Positions 1 through 8,439 of a stretch of DNA of 64,000 nucleotides are shown piece by piece. A model generated the notes under the pieces. That model ran no database searches. It was not told the origin of the DNA and saw only the letters and a program-made list of their open reading frames with translations. The translations under genes were made by a program, and so were the position numbers. How positions within the stretch are numbered: the stretch's first letter is position 1; every line of letters begins with the position of its first letter. Source of the DNA: Prolixibacter denitrificans (lineage in GTDB: Bacteria > Bacteroidota > Bacteroidia > Bacteroidales > Prolixibacteraceae); contig NZ_PYGC01000008.1 in NCBI RefSeq assembly GCF_003014495.1, positions 62,001-126,000 on the forward strand. The letters are read 5' to 3'.

Positions 1-608
1 GCAACAAGGTCGTGAAATCGTCATTTCACAACGTTCCTTCGTTTGTCTTGTTGCAGGATAAGACAGTAGATGTTCCGGGTTTTGGCAATATCCGGTTCGA
101 TGTGGCTTACGGCGGAACATTTTATGCATTTGTTGATGCCGATGAAATTGGCTTGGAATTGGTACCGCAGCAAATTAGCCGGATAATTGATCTGGGCAGA
201 AAGATAAAAAAAGCGGTGGTCCGGAATTTTGACATTCTCCATCCGTTTGAGGCAGATCTTAGCTTTTTGTATGGAACCATATTCACGGGGAAACCTAAAG
301 ATGGAAAACATCACAGCCGGAATGTTTGCGTTTTTGCTAATGGTGAAGTCGATCGTTCGGCTACCGGTTCAGGTGTGAGCGCCCGGGCTGCACTTCATGC
401 TGTGAAAGATGGTTTGGAAACGGGAAAAAGGCTGGTTATCGAAAGCTTGATTGATACAACGATGGATGTGGAAATAGCCGATGTTACTTCATTCGGGCCT
501 TATTCTGCCGTTATTCCCAAAGTAGCCGGGACCGCATTTTTTACAGGACAGCATCGCTTTTTGATTGATCCGGATGACCCGTTGAAAGAAGGATTTTTAA
601 TTAGATAA
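1..608 (+). CDS. Proline racemase-family enzyme, probable trans-3-hydroxy-L-proline dehydratase (5' partial)
   Basis: The reading frame is already open at the left edge, so only the C-terminal part (about 200 residues) is present and the start lies outside the window. The NVPSF segment near bases 27-41 and the late motif DRSATGSGVSARAAL (about 349-393) are typical of the proline racemase/hydroxyproline epimerase fold. In racemases and epimerases the second catalytic residue in this motif is Cys (DRSPCGTG). Here it is Thr, the substitution known from trans-3-hydroxy-L-proline dehydratases, which convert trans-3-hydroxyproline to delta-1-pyrroline-2-carboxylate. The specificity is an inference from that residue, since the first catalytic position is not visible. 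It is followed after 30 bases by a secreted peptidase on the same strand, which could fit use of collagen-type peptides. Confidence 0.8.
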   Translation, partial: NKVVKSSFHNVPSFVLLQDKTVDVPGFGNIRFDVAYGGTFYAFVDADEIGLELVPQQISRIIDLGRKIKKAVVRNFDILHPFEADLSFLYGTIFTGKPKDGKHHSRNVCVFANGEVDRSATGSGVSARAALHAVKDGLETGKRLVIESLIDTTMDVEIADVTSFGPYSAVIPKVAGTAFFTGQHRFLIDPDDPLKEGFLIR

Positions 609-638
609 ACAGGTTTCTAACCTCCCAATTTGGTTGAT

Positions 639-1940
639 ATGATTCGTTTACGTTCGCTCTTACTTCTCAGTTTACTGCTCGTTTTTCAGGCGGTACAGGC
701 TCAAACATTAACACTCGAACAACGACTGAAAGCGCTTCCCGATGTCTATTCGGTGAAGCCGATGGAGAGCAATGAGTTCTTCAAGCAAGCGTGGGTGGTT
801 ATGGTGGCGCAGCCACTCGACCATCAGCATCCCGATAAAGGCTTTTTTACGCAACGAGTGATTGTATCTCATCTCGGTTACGATAAACCGGTGGTTTTTA
901 TTACAGAAGGCTATGCCGGCGATTATGCTGCCACTCCAAAGTATTTGAACGAACTGAGTTTGGTCCTCGATGCCAACCAGATTTTTGTAGAGCACCGCTT
1001 TTTCGGTAAGTCAGTTCCTGATTCGATTGATACCAAATGGAAATACCTTACGGTAGAAAATGCTGCAGCCGATGATCATCAATTGGTGCAGATGTTCAAG
1101 AAGATTTATCATGACAAATGGATAAGTACGGGAATTAGTAAAGGCGGTGAGACGTGTTTGTATCATCGGGCACTTTATCCGAAAGATGTCGATATTTCGG
1201 TTCCTTATGTGGCTCCGTTGAACTTCTCCCGGGAAGAGCGCCGTGAGCCGGCTTTTATCGAGCACATTACCGGAACGAAAGAAGGACGGGAGAAAGTAGC
1301 GGCTTTCCAACGTCAGGTGCTGGAGCGGCGGGACCAGCTGTTTCCAATGTTTCAGACACTTTGTGACGAGAAGAAATATACCTTCCGAATTCCCTTGGAG
1401 GCAGTTTATGATTACTGCGTACTGGAATACTCGTTTTCGTTCTGGCAATGGGGACACGACATTGATGAAATTCCCGCACCGGATGCTCCGGACCAGGAAA
1501 TTTTCGATCACTTTGTTCAGGTCAGCTCACCCGAATATTTCAGTATCGAAGGCAGCAAAGGATTTCTTCCTTTCTTCGTGCAGGCTGCCCGTCAGTTGGG
1601 ATATTATGCATATGACATGAAGCCTTTTGCCGATTTGATGACTATCAAAAGCACGGAAGGTTATCTTACCCGGATTTGGTTGCCCAAAGAGGCCCGTTTT
1701 CCTTTCTCATCGGCAATGAGTGAGAAGGTGGACAAATATCTTCGCTCCGATGCCAGGCACATTTTGCTGATTTATGGCGGATGGGATCCATGGTCGGCTT
1801 CGGCGGCTGAGGCAGGCAAAAACAAGGGAGTGATGAAAATCGTGAAACCGGAAGGCAGTCACCGTACCCGCATCATGAATTTACCAGACAACTTACGTCA
1901 GCAAGCCATCGATACCCTGAAAGTTTGGTTGAGCGAATAG
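639..1940 (+). CDS. Secreted S28/S37-type serine peptidase (tripeptidyl/prolyl aminopeptidase-like)
   Basis: A 433-residue protein with a clear signal peptide (hydrophobic stretch LLLLSLLLVFQ ending AVQAQ), so periplasmic or secreted. It has an alpha/beta-hydrolase layout: FVEHRFFGKS, as in S28 peptidases, then the nucleophile elbow GISKGG with Ser near residue 167. A YGGWDPWSA segment probably supplies the Asp and GSHRTRI the His near the C-terminus. Bacteroidota relatives are annotated as S28-family peptidases or S37 prolyl/tripeptidyl aminopeptidases. I chose the ATG at 639 over a TTG at 630 because it starts directly at the signal peptide. It may be co-transcribed with the upstream hydroxyproline-type enzyme, and it ends 3 bases from the convergent symporter gene. 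Confidence 0.8.
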   Translation: MIRLRSLLLLSLLLVFQAVQAQTLTLEQRLKALPDVYSVKPMESNEFFKQAWVVMVAQPLDHQHPDKGFFTQRVIVSHLGYDKPVVFITEGYAGDYAATPKYLNELSLVLDANQIFVEHRFFGKSVPDSIDTKWKYLTVENAAADDHQLVQMFKKIYHDKWISTGISKGGETCLYHRALYPKDVDISVPYVAPLNFSREERREPAFIEHITGTKEGREKVAAFQRQVLERRDQLFPMFQTLCDEKKYTFRIPLEAVYDYCVLEYSFSFWQWGHDIDEIPAPDAPDQEIFDHFVQVSSPEYFSIEGSKGFLPFFVQAARQLGYYAYDMKPFADLMTIKSTEGYLTRIWLPKEARFPFSSAMSEKVDKYLRSDARHILLIYGGWDPWSASAAEAGKNKGVMKIVKPEGSHRTRIMNLPDNLRQQAIDTLKVWLSE

Positions 1941-1943
1941 TTG

Positions 1944-3308
1944 CTAAGCCGTTTCTTCCTTTAAGCGGGCGAAATAACGTTTGGCTTCTTTCATCACTTT
2001 CGGCGAAAGTAGAAGAGCGGACACCATTGTGGGAATAGCCATTAGCGCAAACGCTCCGTCAATGAGGCTAATGATAACCGTCAAAGTGGAAGTGGCCCCG
2101 ACCAGGATGGAAGCGGTATAAATCACGTGATAGACTTTTGCCCAACGCGTACCGAACAGATAAGTGACACATTTTCCTCCGTAATACGGGAATGCAAACA
2201 AACTGGTGATTGCAAAAATCAGGATGCTGACAATAAGAATGTAGGGGCCGTACACCGGAATCCCTTTCTCGAATGCTTCCGCGGTCAGCGTAATTCCGTT
2301 CACATCGGGGTGTTGCCACATTCCGGTTACGATAATGGTTAGTGCTGTCAGACTACAAACTACTATGGTATCGATAATCGGTCCAAGCATCGCTACGAGG
2401 CCTTCCCTGACCGGCTCGCTCGTTTTGGCAGCTCCGTGAGCCAGCGGTGCCGTTCCCAGTCCGGCTTCATTGGAGAAAGCCGCCCGTCGTACACCGGTTA
2501 TCAAAACAGCTCCCATCGCTCCTCCGGCAACAGCTTTCCCCGAAAAGGCATCGGAAATGATTAGCTGAAAGCCTGATAGAATATTTCCCGGATGCCTGAA
2601 AAGAATGTAGAAAACGGCAACCAGGTAAACTACCACCATGAGTGGTACCAGCCGGCCCGCTGCCCGTCCGATTCTTTTGACACCACCAATAACAACTAAA
2701 GCTACAATTCCGGCAATGACCAAACCTGTGCTGAGGTTGGTGAGAAATCCGGTTCTCACTCCATTGGGAATCAGAATGACATCGCGGATAACCTGGGTTA
2801 GCTGGTTCGTCTGGAACAAAGGACTCACCCCGATTAGGCAAACCACGCTGTAAAATACGGCCAACGGTTTCCAGTTTTTTCCCAAACCTTCCGTAATAAA
2901 ATACATGGGACCTCCCTGTATTTGTCCCCGGTCGTCCCGGCCACGGTACATAATCGCCAGTGTATTGGTGAAAAATTTGGTGGCGACGCCAATCAGAGCG
3001 GAAACCCACATCCAGAAAATGGCGCCCGGCCCTCCGGTAACGATGGCCACCGCCACACCACTAATATTTCCCATTCCAATGGTGGATGCGAGCGCTGTTG
3101 ACAAGGCCTGATAATGGTTTAACTGTCCCGGTTCGTCGGGGTTATCGTAACGCCCTGTCAAAATGTTGACAGCATGACGCAGATAACGAAAAGGGATAAA
3201 ACGTGAATAGATGAGAAACCAGCTTCCACCGCCGAGCAAAAGGATGAGCAGGGGTGTGCCCCAGGCAATGTTGCTGAATTTGATGATGAATTGTCCGATA
3301 TTTTCCAA
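1944..3308 (-). CDS. Alanine/glycine:cation symporter family (AGCS) sodium-amino acid transporter
   Basis: A 454-residue polytopic inner-membrane protein with about ten hydrophobic segments. The stretch ALSTALASTIGMGNISGVA followed by GGPGAIFWMWV is the signature of the AGCS (AlsT/DagA) family of sodium-coupled alanine/glycine carriers, and RRAAFSNEAGLGTAPLAHGA is the second conserved block. The length is normal for the family. Transport of alanine or glycine driven by sodium is the family role; the exact substrate is not shown. It is transcribed alone from a good promoter match about 27 bases upstream, divergent from the TlpA-like gene and convergent with the peptidase. Confidence 0.93.
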   Translation of the reverse strand: MENIGQFIIKFSNIAWGTPLLILLLGGGSWFLIYSRFIPFRYLRHAVNILTGRYDNPDEPGQLNHYQALSTALASTIGMGNISGVAVAIVTGGPGAIFWMWVSALIGVATKFFTNTLAIMYRGRDDRGQIQGGPMYFITEGLGKNWKPLAVFYSVVCLIGVSPLFQTNQLTQVIRDVILIPNGVRTGFLTNLSTGLVIAGIVALVVIGGVKRIGRAAGRLVPLMVVVYLVAVFYILFRHPGNILSGFQLIISDAFSGKAVAGGAMGAVLITGVRRAAFSNEAGLGTAPLAHGAAKTSEPVREGLVAMLGPIIDTIVVCSLTALTIIVTGMWQHPDVNGITLTAEAFEKGIPVYGPYILIVSILIFAITSLFAFPYYGGKCVTYLFGTRWAKVYHVIYTASILVGATSTLTVIISLIDGAFALMAIPTMVSALLLSPKVMKEAKRYFARLKEETA

Positions 3309-3334
3309 AGGAAGTGGTTGATTTGGTTCAGGAT

Positions 3335-3364
3335 CAAAGATAGGAATTTCGGGGAATGGCCAAA
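3335..3364 (-). promoter_or_regulatory. Bacteroidota-type promoter of the AGCS gene
   Basis: On the minus strand TTTG (3364-3361) is followed after 18 bases by TATCTTTG (3342-3335), matching the phylum consensus TTTG-N19-21-TAnnTTTG. The -7 box lies 27 bases upstream of the ATG at 3308. Confidence 0.6.
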
Positions 3365-3440
3365 ATTCAAGGTAATGCAGCAGCGACTTGTGTGAAGGAA
3401 GTCACTTTCCCGGATACGGAAATTTCGTTATTTTACCCAC

Positions 3441-4037
3441 ATGAAGAAGTATCTGAAAAGACAATGGGAGCAGTTTAAAAAACAATCGCTCCTTGGAAAA
3501 ATATTCGATGTCGTTATCCTGGTGATTCTGATTGGACTGGTATTCCCGCCTACGCGGAAGCCGGTAGCATCGTTGCTGATTCGCACCACGCTGATGGCGC
3601 CGGGGAAAGACGATCACAGCATCAAGTTAACGAATGAAGACTACCAGTTCGGGATATATGACCTGAATGGAGTGGAACACAGTTTTGCTGAGTTTAAAGG
3701 TAAGCCGGTATTTTTTAACCAATGGGCAACCTGGTGTCCTCCGTGTGTGGCGGAATTGCCCACCATCCAGAAGTTATACGATGATTATGGAGATAAAGTG
3801 GCTTTCGTTATAGCTACGCATGAAGCTCCGGCTAAAGTCAAACAGTTTATCAGCGATAATGGCTATACCTTTCCGGTATATATCGTTCCGGGGCAGGTTC
3901 CGGGTGTCTTCCAGACGCGTAGCATTCCGGCGTCGTATATTATATCGCCCGATGATAAATTGGTGTTACGAAAAAAAGGAGCCGCCGATTGGAACAGTTC
4001 AAGGGTAAGGAAAATGTTTGACGATATGATTCAATAG
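3441..4037 (+). CDS. TlpA-like membrane-anchored thiol:disulfide oxidoreductase
   Basis: A 198-residue protein. Residues about 20-36 form a hydrophobic segment after a very basic N-terminus (MKKYLKRQWEQFKKQ), so it is probably anchored in the inner membrane with the rest in the periplasm. The thioredoxin-fold domain carries the active site WATWCPPC with Cys99 and Cys102, followed by VAELPTIQ, as in TlpA/ResA. The cis-proline loop is near SIPASYII. The likely role is reduction of periplasmic disulfides or cytochrome c maturation; no partner is adjacent. It is monocistronic and ends before a bidirectional terminator. Confidence 0.9.
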   Translation: MKKYLKRQWEQFKKQSLLGKIFDVVILVILIGLVFPPTRKPVASLLIRTTLMAPGKDDHSIKLTNEDYQFGIYDLNGVEHSFAEFKGKPVFFNQWATWCPPCVAELPTIQKLYDDYGDKVAFVIATHEAPAKVKQFISDNGYTFPVYIVPGQVPGVFQTRSIPASYIISPDDKLVLRKKGAADWNSSRVRKMFDDMIQ

Positions 4038-4077
4038 GCATGTTTTTGATTTGAATGATATTTTAATGCCATAACAG

Positions 4078-4121
4078 AACAGGCTGCCCCGGTTATCCGG
4101 AAAGCAGCCTGTTTTTATTTT
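4078..4121. terminator. Bidirectional intrinsic terminator between tlpA-like and GH2 genes
   Basis: The 10-base arms AACAGGCTGC (4078-4087) and GCAGCCTGTT (4104-4113) pair perfectly, with an additional inner CCGG/CCGG pair. TTTTATTTT follows on the plus strand. It lies between two convergent genes. Confidence 0.85.
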
Positions 4122-4138
4122 GTCTTTTTCGAGAGCTG

Positions 4139-5965
4139 TTATTTGTCTTTCTCTTCCATCTTTTTATAAAATTTCTGAAGGACGAAGAAGGCTTTCTTCT
4201 TGGTGCCGTTTTGGCCAATCAGACCTTTGCGGTTCCATCCGTCCTGAGTAACCGGAAGAACACGTTTTGGCGAACGGAAATCACACAAAATCCACGGAGT
4301 GACGCCACGGAACTGTGGTATTTTCATCAACATCGGAAGTGTATGTTTGTAAATGCTTTCCTGGTATTCTTCCGACCAGCGGGTGAGTGAGTCGCCGTGT
4401 AATCCCTGCAATGCTCCACCACCAAATTCACTGACCATTACCGGTTTGTTGTATTTGATAATCCAGTTGATACTATCGCATTTTTCGGGCAGGCCATCGT
4501 ACCAGCCCACATATTCGTTGAAGTTGATAATGTCGACATATTGCGCGAAAGGATCTTCCACAATCCGGTCGTAACGATTGTTGTTCCCGTGAACCTCCAG
4601 CGCGGCCGATATCAACCGGGTGCTGTCCATGCTTCGGGCATGTTGTGTCAGTTTGCGGAGGAAGTTCGTCCGCGCATCGCTAACCGGCGTTTCGTTGGCC
4701 ATCGACCAAATGATAACGGAAGCCCGGTTTTTATCACGGGTGATCAGGTCGGTGAGCTGATGTTCGGCGTTTTTATAAGTGCCGGGATTGCTCCAGTCGA
4801 TGGTCCAGTAAACCGGATTTTCTTCCCAAACCAGGATGCCCATCTTATCGGCCAGCCTAATCATATTCTCGGCATGTGGATAATGCGCCAGACGGACATA
4901 GTTGCAACCCAGTTCTTTCGCCCAGTTGAGTAGCGTTCGTGCATCCGATTCGGTATACGCCCGTCCGCCTCTCATCGGCATCTCTTCGTGAATGCAAATA
5001 CCTCGTAGGAACATTGATTTTCCGTTGAGCAGAATGTCTGTTCCTTTGGTTTCGATGCTTCGGAAACCGATGGGCTCGGACACACTTTGACCTGCATTGG
5101 AAACGGTAACCTTATAGAGTTTTGGATGCTTCGGTGACCAGAGTTCCGCTTTCTTCAACTGAAAATCAACAGCAGCTTTCCCGTTTTCGTCGGTCGTGAA
5201 GGTTTTATTGATTTTCAGTTCGGGGATGCTGACCTGAACCGTTTGATTGGCAGCATTCGGACCGTTTAGCTTCACATAGCCGGCCACATCTTTTTGAGAA
5301 CCTTTTTTAAGCTGAATATAGTAATCGGAAATAAAGGTTTGCGGAACTTCCACTACGTCTACATCGCGGGTAATGCCGCCATAATTCCACCAGTCGGTGT
5401 TCAGCGTGGGGACGCCCTCTTTATGACGCTTGTTATCGACCTTAAGCACCAGCGAGTTCTTTCCGTCTTTTTTCAGTAAATCAGTAATCTCGTAATTGAA
5501 CGGAGTGAAGCCACCAATGTGCTTACCTAATTTTTTCCCGTTCAGGTAAACATCGGATTCGTAATTAACTGCTCCGAAATGAATGAAGACACGGTCGTTG
5601 GGATTGCTCTTCTTGTAGTCGAACAACTTGCGATACCAGATAGAGCCTTCGTAGTAGAGCAATTTCTCATCCTGTGAATTCCAGTCCCCCGGAACCCAAA
5701 GCGTCGGACTTTTGTCGAAATTATATTCTATTAGTTGTGTTTTGTTCGTTTGATGCTGGTCGAGAAAAAAACCTCCGTATGGATGCGGATTCGCATCGTA
5801 AGGTTTGTATCGATAATCGTAATATCCGGTCTCGTACGGATCGATGATGTAATGCCATTTCCCGTTAAGGGTAAATGTGTTGCGGCCGGGGATATTGGTG
5901 ATGACAGTTTGAGCGTGTACCTGTCCGACCCAAATCAGGCAAAGCAGCAATGTTAACTTTTTCAT
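4139..5965 (-). CDS. GH2 beta-glucuronidase-like glycoside hydrolase, exported
   Basis: A 608-residue protein with a signal peptide (MKKLTLLLCLIWVGQVHAQ). The domains follow the GH2 order: sugar-binding jelly roll (about 30-215), immunoglobulin-like domain (215-305) and a TIM barrel to the end. The acid/base is Glu425 in WSMANE and the nucleophile is Glu513 in VSEFGGG. NEYVGWY (483-489) and the NxK motif (Asn578-Arg-Lys580 in DGWNRKG) match beta-glucuronidases, where Asn and Lys contact the glucuronate carboxylate. That makes beta-glucuronidase more likely than beta-galactosidase. It stands alone, so the natural substrate (plant or algal glucuronide, or glycosaminoglycan fragment) is unknown. 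Confidence 0.85.
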   Translation of the reverse strand: MKKLTLLLCLIWVGQVHAQTVITNIPGRNTFTLNGKWHYIIDPYETGYYDYRYKPYDANPHPYGGFFLDQHQTNKTQLIEYNFDKSPTLWVPGDWNSQDEKLLYYEGSIWYRKLFDYKKSNPNDRVFIHFGAVNYESDVYLNGKKLGKHIGGFTPFNYEITDLLKKDGKNSLVLKVDNKRHKEGVPTLNTDWWNYGGITRDVDVVEVPQTFISDYYIQLKKGSQKDVAGYVKLNGPNAANQTVQVSIPELKINKTFTTDENGKAAVDFQLKKAELWSPKHPKLYKVTVSNAGQSVSEPIGFRSIETKGTDILLNGKSMFLRGICIHEEMPMRGGRAYTESDARTLLNWAKELGCNYVRLAHYPHAENMIRLADKMGILVWEENPVYWTIDWSNPGTYKNAEHQLTDLITRDKNRASVIIWSMANETPVSDARTNFLRKLTQHARSMDSTRLISAALEVHGNNNRYDRIVEDPFAQYVDIINFNEYVGWYDGLPEKCDSINWIIKYNKPVMVSEFGGGALQGLHGDSLTRWSEEYQESIYKHTLPMLMKIPQFRGVTPWILCDFRSPKRVLPVTQDGWNRKGLIGQNGTKKKAFFVLQKFYKKMEEKDK

Positions 5966-6218
5966 AGTGTGAATATTATTGGTTTATTTCGAGCCTTGTT
6001 CGGAACTTTCAACAGCAAAAAAAGATGCCCGTTTGCGTTACCGGTAAAACTAATTGTTTTTTCAGAAAGAACATAGAAAACCAGCAAGCCAAGTGAGGAA
6101 TTTTAATGAACTCTTTGGCAGGAAGTATTTTCCTCGTTAGATTTTTATGATCCAATAAACCGAAACGCCACTTGAAGGGTTTACGAAAAGAAATTCTTTA
6201 GAATCGTTCTATTAAAAG

Positions 6219-6226
6219 TATATTTG
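6219..6226 (+). promoter_or_regulatory. Probable -7 box of the DUF819 gene
   Basis: TATATTTG matches TAnnTTTG exactly and lies 28 bases before the ATG at 6255. No good TTTG -33 element was found upstream. The rest of the gap 5966-6254 shows nothing else recognisable. Confidence 0.4.
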
Positions 6227-6254
6227 CTCTCTTGTAATCTAAAACTGATACATT

Positions 6255-7421
6255 ATGTCGTTAATAGCCCCCGGAGATCATCTGGTCTTGTTTTCCCTTA
6301 TAACCGGGGCTGCAGCCTTAGGGATGTGGTCGGAACACAAAAAGTGGTTTGGTAAGGTATCCGGAATTCTGGTTACTGTTTTGCTGATGTCTCTCTTGTC
6401 GATGTTAAATGTCGTTCCGCCGGCATCGAGTACGAGAGTACACGTACCTGTTTACGACCTGATCTTTACTTATTTTGTGCCGATTTCCATCCCGATGATG
6501 CTGATGGGGTCGAACATCATGCGTACCATTCGCGAAGGCGGCAAACTGTTGATTGCTTATATTATTGGGGCTATCGGTGTGGTGTTGGGTAGTTTTCTGG
6601 CTTTCTCACTGATTAATTTGGGGCCAGACTCCGGAAAAATGGCTGGTGTGATTACCTCGACGCTGATTGGCGGAAGTATGAACTTTGTTGCTACCGGAGA
6701 AGCTCTGCAAATTACTACCCATCCGCTGTTTTCTGCTACCATTGCTGTCGACAACTTTGCCGCCAGCCTGTTTATTCTTCTGCTTTTTATGCTTCCCGGG
6801 ATTAAGTTCCTGGCGCGCTTTTTTGCCAAGCCCAAAGCCGAAAACAAGATAGAGGCAGTGGTACAGGAACACGAAAAATCCCAGCCCATTACGATGGAGC
6901 GCATGGGACTGACGCTGGTCATCGCAGTAGCCATTGCGGCATCAGGTGCCTGGTTAGGTGATTGGCTGCAATCGGTTTTTCACACTCAAATGGATTTGAG
7001 TATTCTCATCATTACGCTCATTTCGGTGCTGGTAGCGAATCTCTTTCCCAAACGTCTCAAGCCGCTCGAAGATACAGCCTTTTCAGTCGGACTGTGGATG
7101 ATGTATATCTTTCTGGCTGCCATTGGTGCAGCAACCAACATGGCCGACATTTTGCACATCGGTCCGGCCATACTCGGATTTTACCTCATTATTCTGTTCT
7201 TCCACCTCATCTTTTTGGTGGCACTGGCAAAAATTTTCAAGCTCGATATCTATGAAGTCATGATATCATCGGCCGCCAACGTGATGGGGCCGTCAGTGGC
7301 AGCACCGATGGCCGCTTCGCTCGGACAAAAGAAATTGATTACTCCGGGTATTCTGGTGGGAATTCTCGGTTATGTCATTGGGACCTTTATCGGAGTTTCC
7401 ATTGCATTAGCTTTGAGCTAA
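6255..7421 (+). CDS. DUF819-family integral membrane protein
   Basis: A 388-residue very hydrophobic protein with about ten to eleven membrane spans, split by a charged loop (about 197-215, KPKAENKIEAVVQEHEKSQ). The segments IPMMLMGSNI, STLIGGSMNFVATGEAL and SSAANVMGPSVAAPMAA are typical of the DUF819 (YjcL-like) family. No transport activity is firmly established for this family; its repeated inverted halves suggest a secondary transporter. It is divergent from the GH2 gene and convergent with PPK2, with only 10 bases between stops. Confidence 0.82.
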   Translation: MSLIAPGDHLVLFSLITGAAALGMWSEHKKWFGKVSGILVTVLLMSLLSMLNVVPPASSTRVHVPVYDLIFTYFVPISIPMMLMGSNIMRTIREGGKLLIAYIIGAIGVVLGSFLAFSLINLGPDSGKMAGVITSTLIGGSMNFVATGEALQITTHPLFSATIAVDNFAASLFILLLFMLPGIKFLARFFAKPKAENKIEAVVQEHEKSQPITMERMGLTLVIAVAIAASGAWLGDWLQSVFHTQMDLSILIITLISVLVANLFPKRLKPLEDTAFSVGLWMMYIFLAAIGAATNMADILHIGPAILGFYLIILFFHLIFLVALAKIFKLDIYEVMISSAANVMGPSVAAPMAASLGQKKLITPGILVGILGYVIGTFIGVSIALALS

Positions 7422-7431
7422 ATCCGGGAGC

Positions 7432-8280
7432 TTAGTAAACTTCGGGGACGAAAGTCTGGTCGGTAATAGGAGGACGTACGTAGTTGTCCTTTTCAATGCG
7501 TGGTGGTAGTTCCATCGGTTCGGGCGTCAGATCCTTGTACGGAACTTTGCTCAGCAGGTGATGAATGCAATTGAGTCGGGCCCGTCGTTTGTTATCAGCC
7601 GGAACTACATACCACGGGGCTTGTTTGATATCGGTGTACCGGAACATTTCGTCTTTGGCACGAGAGTATTCCACCCACTTTTCGCGTGAAGCCAAATCCA
7701 TGGGGCTGAGTTTCCAGCGCTTGGTCGGATCATCGAGTCGGGCCTGAAAACGCAGCTCCTGCTCTTCGTCAGAAACCGAAAACCAGTATTTGATAAGGAT
7801 GATGCCGGAACGAACCAGCATGCGCTCGAATTCCGGACAGCTGCGCATAAATTCGTCGTATTCCTCGTCAGTACAAAAACCCATTACATGCTCTACGCCG
7901 GCACGGTTGTACCAGCTACGGTCGAAGAGAACCATCTCTCCGCCGGCAGGCAGTTCGGTGACATAGCGTTGAAAATACCATTGCGTCCGTTGGCGTTCTG
8001 TTGGTGTGCCGAGTGCTACAACGCGACATATACGAGGATTAAGTGGCTCCATAATGCGTTTGATAACGCCACCTTTTCCTGCAGCATCACGGCCTTCGAA
8101 AATAACCACCACTTTTAGCTGTTCCTGTCTGATCCATTCCTGCAACTTCACCAGCTCGATTTGCATCTTGCGCAGCTCCTTGTTGTAAATCTTTTTTCCT
8201 AAGCGGCGCTTGTCCTTTTTTTCGGGTTCGATGTGATCCGGTGATTTGTGATGCTTCTTTTTGGTTTTCTCTTTACTCAT
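7432..8280 (-). CDS. ppk2: Polyphosphate kinase 2 (PPK2)
   Basis: A 282-residue cytoplasmic enzyme of normal single-domain PPK2 length. The Walker A motif GRDAAGKGG (63-71) and the Walker B/lid region MVLFDRSWYNRAG (117-129) are intact, and the GTPTERQRTQWYFQRY block is typical. Class I PPK2 enzymes transfer phosphate between polyphosphate and nucleoside diphosphates, usually making NTP from polyphosphate. The N-terminus is a Lys-rich tail of about 30 residues with no signal peptide. It is monocistronic. Confidence 0.93.
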   Translation of the reverse strand: MSKEKTKKKHHKSPDHIEPEKKDKRRLGKKIYNKELRKMQIELVKLQEWIRQEQLKVVVIFEGRDAAGKGGVIKRIMEPLNPRICRVVALGTPTERQRTQWYFQRYVTELPAGGEMVLFDRSWYNRAGVEHVMGFCTDEEYDEFMRSCPEFERMLVRSGIILIKYWFSVSDEEQELRFQARLDDPTKRWKLSPMDLASREKWVEYSRAKDEMFRYTDIKQAPWYVVPADNKRRARLNCIHHLLSKVPYKDLTPEPMELPPRIEKDNYVRPPITDQTFVPEVY

Positions 8281-8394
8281 CGTAGCGGGTTTTTATGGTT
8301 ACGACAGGAATGGAAGGCTTGAATCTCTTTAAAATTAAGGCTTTCCTTCTGCTTTCGCAAAAAAGTTCTTTCCTGAAACGATTCTATGAGAGCA

Positions 8395-8430
8395 GAAAAA
8401 ACCTGGCTGCCTTTGACTACGCAGCCAGGT
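8395..8430 (-). terminator. Intrinsic terminator of the redoxin gene
   Basis: Perfect 10-base arms ACCTGGCTGC (8401-8410) and GCAGCCAGGT (8421-8430). The A-run at 8395-8400 reads as U on the minus strand, just after the redoxin stop. Confidence 0.85.
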
Positions 8431-8439
8431 GATATTTTA

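Noticed and set aside
2467-3009. Frame of 180 codons on the minus strand overlapping the symporter gene
   Set aside because: Same strand but another frame, with no hydrophobic pattern; the AGCS motifs lie in the chosen frame.
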